This document shows positions 5,582 through 8,903 of a stretch of DNA of 8,903 nucleotides, piece by piece (the stretch's first letter is position 1; each line of letters opens with the position of its first letter). The translations under genes were made by a program, and so were the position numbers. Source of the stretch: Bacteroidia bacterium. GTDB taxonomy: Bacteria > Bacteroidota > Bacteroidia > Flavobacteriales > Flavobacteriaceae. The stretch covers positions 1-8,903 of the forward strand of contig JAUIAA010000070.1 in NCBI GenBank assembly GCA_030425715.1, read 5' to 3'. The notes below the pieces were generated by a model. The model made no database searches and was not told the origin of the DNA. It saw nothing but the letters and a program-made list of their open reading frames with translations.

Positions 5582-6420
5582 AGCAGTTTTTATACATAAT
5601 AATTTTTATTCCAGCAATGGTTTTCGCGCAAGCGCAAAAAGTACCAGAAGCTCAGGAAGCTCCAAAACCTATGGAGAAAGTAAAAGTAAAAGTTGCCGAA
5701 AAACAAATTTTACGTCAAGGGAATGATTTGTACAAACAAAAACGTTTTGACGATGCAGAGGTAAAATATAAAAAGGCCTTAAAGGAGAATCAAACCTATG
5801 AAAATGCCTATTTAAATTTAGGAAATTCCATATACGAACAAAAGCGTTTTAAAGAAGCTTTGCCAAATTATGAGATGGTTGCCAAAACTAGTGAAGATGT
5901 TAACACAAAAATCAAGAGCCTACACAATATGGGTAATGTTTTGGTAAAACAAAAAGAATATGCTAAAGCTATTGCAGCTTATAAAAATGCTTTACGTTTG
6001 GACCCTAAAGATGATGAAACGAGGTATAATTTGGCCTTAGCACAAAAGTTATTGAAAGACCAGCAGCAAAATCAGAATAAAAACGATAAAAATAAAGACA
6101 AGAACAAGGATCAAAATAAGGACCAGAACAAAGACCAAAACAAAGAGAATCAAGATAAGAAGCAAGAGGAGGACGATAATAAGGATAAGGATAAAAAGCA
6201 GGAGCAAGGTGATGATAAGCAAGATAAAAAAGACCAAGATAAGGGTGGTAATAATGAACAGCAAAAACAACAACAGCCTAAGCCCCAACCTAACAAATTG
6301 AGTCAGCAACAAATGGAGCAGTTGTTAGAGGCTATGAATAATGAAGAAAATAAAACCCAACAAAAAGTAAATGCCAAAAAGGCAAGAGGTAAAAAAGTAA
6401 AACAAGAAAAAGATTGGTAA
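5578..6420 (+). CDS. batC: BatC, periplasmic TPR protein
   Basis: A 280-residue secreted protein. A signal peptide (residues 1-17, ending MVFA before QAQ) is followed by about three TPR units (roughly 42-75, 76-109 and 114-147; the last, EYAKAIAAYKNALRLDPKD, is canonical). Next comes a very polar linker of K, D, N, Q and E (about 160-235), then a conserved-looking tail with QQQMEQLLEAMNNEE (243-257) and a basic end finishing KQEKDW. TPRs bind other proteins, so BatC is likely the periplasmic scaffold for BatA/BatB (inference). In some relatives the TPR part is fused to BatB; here it is separate but starts within the last codons of batB. The linker is presumably disordered. Downstream batD starts 17 bases after the stop. 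Confidence 0.93.
   Translation: MKQFLYIIIFIPAMVFAQAQKVPEAQEAPKPMEKVKVKVAEKQILRQGNDLYKQKRFDDAEVKYKKALKENQTYENAYLNLGNSIYEQKRFKEALPNYEMVAKTSEDVNTKIKSLHNMGNVLVKQKEYAKAIAAYKNALRLDPKDDETRYNLALAQKLLKDQQQNQNKNDKNKDKNKDQNKDQNKDQNKENQDKKQEEDDNKDKDKKQEQGDDKQDKKDQDKGGNNEQQKQQQPKPQPNKLSQQQMEQLLEAMNNEENKTQQKVNAKKARGKKVKQEKDW
6106..6141 (+). repeat. Three tandem 12-base units coding KDQN in batC
   Basis: Residues 177-188 of BatC are KDQN repeated three times, encoded at 6106-6117, 6118-6129 and 6130-6141. The copies differ only at third codon positions (AAG/AAA, GAT/GAC, CAA/CAG, AAT/AAC). The array lies in a wider stretch of repeated KDK, NKD and DQD motifs (about 6060-6240). In-frame expansion or contraction would change linker length without a frameshift. 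Confidence 0.8.
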
Positions 6421-6437
6421 AATCGGCCAAATTTTGA

Positions 6438-8210
6438 ATGATGAATAAAATTTATTTACATCTTATCGTATTTTTATGTACCATTCCTATGGCAATGGCG
6501 CAGGTAACTTTTAAGGCATCTGTTAGTAAAAATCAATTGGGTTTAAATGAAAGATTGCGTATTGAGTTTTCTATTGATAAACAGGGCGCAGACGATTTTA
6601 CACCTCCTAATTTTAACAATTTTAAAGTATTGGCAGGACCGAGTCAATCCACTAGCTTTTCTTCGGTTAACGGTCGTACCTCATACAAATTAACCTATAC
6701 TTATATTATCCAACCAACTGTTAAAGGCACCTTTACCATTCCTTCGGCAAGTATTACTTATGATGGTCAAACCATTAAAACAAATACCATTCGTGTTACT
6801 GTTACAAATGCTATTGCCATACCTAAAGACCCAGACGACCCGAGGTATTTGGCATCAGAAAACATACATTTGGTAACCGAAGTCTCTAATAGAAACCCAT
6901 ATGTTGGAGAAAGTATTTCTATAGTTTACAAGTTGTATGTAAATACCAATAAGGTAAACTTGCAAAAAACAAGAGAAATAGCTTCTCCATCGTTTAACGG
7001 ATTTTGGAAGCAAAACATAGAAGTAAAAAGCTGGGTAGTTAAAAATGGAGAGTATAAAGGAGAACCACACCGTTATGTCATTGTGAAAAAAGTGGTATTG
7101 ATCCCAAATAAAGCTGGTAAACTAGCTATAGATCCTTTAGAAATGGAGATTACTGCTGGAGTACCTATGGGGCGAAGAGATTTTTTTGGTAATATGTTGA
7201 TGAATGATGTTGATTTTACCGCAACCACAGGTAAAAGCACCATTAATGTTAAAGATATTCCATACCAAAACCGTCCTTCAAATTTTGACGGTGCCGTTGG
7301 CGATTTTCAGTTTGGTGTTACTGCAAGTAAAACTTCGTTAAATGCCAATGAATCGGCTAGAATTAAAGTAGAAGTCTCTGGAGAAGGAAATTTAAAATTG
7401 GTTACTTTGCCAAAATTTGAAGCACCACAAGGATTAGAGATTTACGAACCAGAACATGACGAAAAAATAACAACTACCTTAGGTGGTTTAAGAGGAAAAA
7501 TTTTTGACCAATATGCTGTTGTACCTCAGTTTAGAGGAAAATACAAATTACCAGAAGTTTCTTTTTCTTATTTTAATCCTAAAGAGGAAAAATTCCATAC
7601 CATAACTTCCCCTCCAATTATTTTAAATGCTTTAGAAGGAAAAATTCCTACGGAGGAGAATAATGTAAGTACAGCAACCAATAAGCAGGATGTAATTGGA
7701 AACGAGAATGACATCCGATACATCGAAACCAAAACCAAGTTTAGACCTAAAACTGCTAAAGAAGATTTTTACGGCTCTAATTTGTTTTATTTATTGTTGA
7801 TTTTACCTCTGCTTTCTATCCCTATAGGAATGTTTATTGGTAAGAAAAAACAACAGCGTGATAGCGATGTAGTTGGTAATAAGCAGCGTAAGGCAGATCG
7901 TTTGGCACGTAAATATTTATCGGCAGCTAAGAAACAGCTAGGTAAAAAAGAGGCGTTTTATATTGCTTTGGAAAAAGCGATGCACAATTATTTAAAAGCC
8001 AAACTAAGGGTGGAAACATCTGATATTAGTCAAGAAAAAATTGCAGATATATTGACTAAGAAGCAAGTAAATCAAGATACTGTTGAAAGTTTGATTAAAG
8101 TTCTAGATAATTGTGATTATGCACGTTATACTCCAAGTACAGATGTAGAGATGCAGCAAGAATATGAAAACGCAAAAAATGTAATTACCAAAATTGACAA
8201 ACAATTGTAA
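6438..8210 (+). CDS. batD: BatD, periplasmic beta-domain protein with membrane anchor
   Basis: A 590-residue protein. The signal peptide (about residues 1-21, ending MAMA before QVTF) leads into several beta-sandwich-like domains (about 22-125, 140-275 and 288-400). One transmembrane helix (449-467) is followed by basic KKKQQR, then a cytoplasmic helical module (about 485-590). The middle domain contains PYVGESISIVYKLYVNT (154-170) and the FNGFWKQNIE region, typical of BatD (oxygen-tolerance) proteins. The family is thought to act with the VWA proteins in the envelope; its biochemical activity is unknown. The start is ATGATG, so residue 1 could also be the second Met (6441). There is no Shine-Dalgarno sequence in the 17-base gap after batC. 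The C-terminal module resembles that of the 330-residue protein at 2086-3078. Confidence 0.94.
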   Translation: MMNKIYLHLIVFLCTIPMAMAQVTFKASVSKNQLGLNERLRIEFSIDKQGADDFTPPNFNNFKVLAGPSQSTSFSSVNGRTSYKLTYTYIIQPTVKGTFTIPSASITYDGQTIKTNTIRVTVTNAIAIPKDPDDPRYLASENIHLVTEVSNRNPYVGESISIVYKLYVNTNKVNLQKTREIASPSFNGFWKQNIEVKSWVVKNGEYKGEPHRYVIVKKVVLIPNKAGKLAIDPLEMEITAGVPMGRRDFFGNMLMNDVDFTATTGKSTINVKDIPYQNRPSNFDGAVGDFQFGVTASKTSLNANESARIKVEVSGEGNLKLVTLPKFEAPQGLEIYEPEHDEKITTTLGGLRGKIFDQYAVVPQFRGKYKLPEVSFSYFNPKEEKFHTITSPPIILNALEGKIPTEENNVSTATNKQDVIGNENDIRYIETKTKFRPKTAKEDFYGSNLFYLLLILPLLSIPIGMFIGKKKQQRDSDVVGNKQRKADRLARKYLSAAKKQLGKKEAFYIALEKAMHNYLKAKLRVETSDISQEKIADILTKKQVNQDTVESLIKVLDNCDYARYTPSTDVEMQQEYENAKNVITKIDKQL

Positions 8211-8227
8211 TGGTTAAGTAACGGTTT

Positions 8228-8903
8228 ATGAAAAATATTTTTAAAATAGAATGGCATAAAGCAAGTTTGCAAGTAAACAACTTAACAATTGTTTTGAGCC
8301 TATTTTTTGTTGGAATTACCAGTTATGCACAAACTGCGGATAGCTTATTTGTAAGTGCAAATAAATTATACCAACAAGAAAAATACCAAGAAGCCTTGCC
8401 ATTATACCAAAAAATTGAAAATCAAGATATGGGTCCAGGCGCTTTGTATTATAATATGGCAAACATTTATTACAAAACCAACCAAGTTGCTAACGCAATC
8501 TACTATTACGAAAAAGCATTGCAGCTAGAGCCTAATAATAAAGATTATCAATTTAACTTGGCCTTTGCCAAACGCATGACTTTAGATAATATTGAAGTGC
8601 TGCCTAAAAGTATTGGACAAAAATTTAGGGATAATCTAATTCTTAAGTTTACCTATAATACTTGGGCTATTGCTGCGGTTAGTTTGGCTATTTTATTTGC
8701 TATTTTGTTTTTACTGTATCACTTTTCTTACCGCACAGGAAAAAAACGGTTTTATTTTATCACCAGTATTTTAAGTGTAATATTTGTAACCTTAAGTGTG
8801 TTTTTTGCGTATAAAAACTACAATTACCAGCAAAAAACGCAATACGCCATTGTTTTTGGTAGAACGGTTAAAGTAAACAGTGCCCCATCTAACTCCGGGG
8901 AAG
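8228..8903 (+). CDS. batE: BatE, TPR/SH3-like membrane protein (3' end outside window)
   Basis: An open frame runs from ATG 8228 to the window edge: 225 codons plus one base, with no stop, so the gene is cut by the window rather than broken. It has a signal peptide (residues about 18-34, ending SYA before QTAD) and two TPR units (about 37-67 and 72-105; the second has AIYYYEKALQLEPNNKDYQ). Two transmembrane helices (146-164, 176-194) are separated by a basic loop, and the start of an SH3-like domain follows from YAIVFGRTVKVNSAPS (206-221). This is the BatE layout: periplasmic TPRs, a membrane hairpin, and an SH3-like domain back in the periplasm. The ATG lies 17 bases after batD. The role is inferred as a periplasmic protein-protein adaptor of the Bat complex. 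Confidence 0.92.
   Translation, partial: MKNIFKIEWHKASLQVNNLTIVLSLFFVGITSYAQTADSLFVSANKLYQQEKYQEALPLYQKIENQDMGPGALYYNMANIYYKTNQVANAIYYYEKALQLEPNNKDYQFNLAFAKRMTLDNIEVLPKSIGQKFRDNLILKFTYNTWAIAAVSLAILFAILFLLYHFSYRTGKKRFYFITSILSVIFVTLSVFFAYKNYNYQQKTQYAIVFGRTVKVNSAPSNSGE

Noticed and set aside
6049..6312. Minus-strand 87-residue open frame rich in Leu, Ile and Val, resembling a membrane protein
   Set aside because: It is the antisense shadow of the K/D/N/Q-coding linker of batC. Codons for those residues read as Leu, Ile, Val and Phe on the other strand. It has no start context of its own.
8228..8903. Truncated batE pseudogene
   Set aside because: The reading frame stays open to the last base. 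The missing SH3-like domain is explained by the window edge, not by a stop or frameshift.

Overview
The window is a single + strand gene cluster from an AT-rich bacterium of the Bacteroidota, most likely a flavobacterium. The gene order, the weak or absent Shine-Dalgarno sequences, a TAnnTTTG-type promoter element and signal peptides ending in ..FGQ, ..MAQ or ..YAQ all fit that group. The genus cannot be read from the sequence.

The cluster is the Bat (Bacteroides aerotolerance) locus. In order: an AT-rich leader with a candidate promoter (1-119); moxR, an AAA+ ATPase (120-1124); a DUF58 protein with a VWA-like fold (1181-2047); a membrane-anchored protein that looks like a miniature BatD (2086-3078); batA (3068-4066); a four-helix-bundle (23S rRNA IVP / S23-type) gene that is foreign to the operon (4128-4490); batB (4538-5581); batC (5578-6420); batD (6438-8210); and batE, cut by the window end (8228-8903). 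All genes point the same way. Gaps are at most about 60 bases, and two junctions overlap (11 and 4 bases), so one transcript is likely.

How the genes probably work together (inference from family knowledge plus predicted topology): cytoplasmic MoxR and DUF58 form an ATPase/VWA pair. BatA and BatB are inner-membrane proteins whose MIDAS-containing VWA domains probably face the periplasm. BatC and BatE supply periplasmic TPR domains. BatD and the mini-BatD place beta-rich domains in the periplasm and a related helical module in the cytoplasm. The assembly resembles a MoxR/VWA chaperone-like maturation or envelope-stress complex. Its true substrate is unknown, and the name 'aerotolerance' comes from a Bacteroides fragilis phenotype.

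The core is a known system, so I do not claim a new one. The parts worth a second look are the four-helix-bundle gene wedged between batA and batB with a short A/C-rich direct repeat behind it, the visible paralogy between the 330-residue protein and BatD, the K/D/N/Q-rich linker in BatC, and several small dyads at gene junctions and in the leader.
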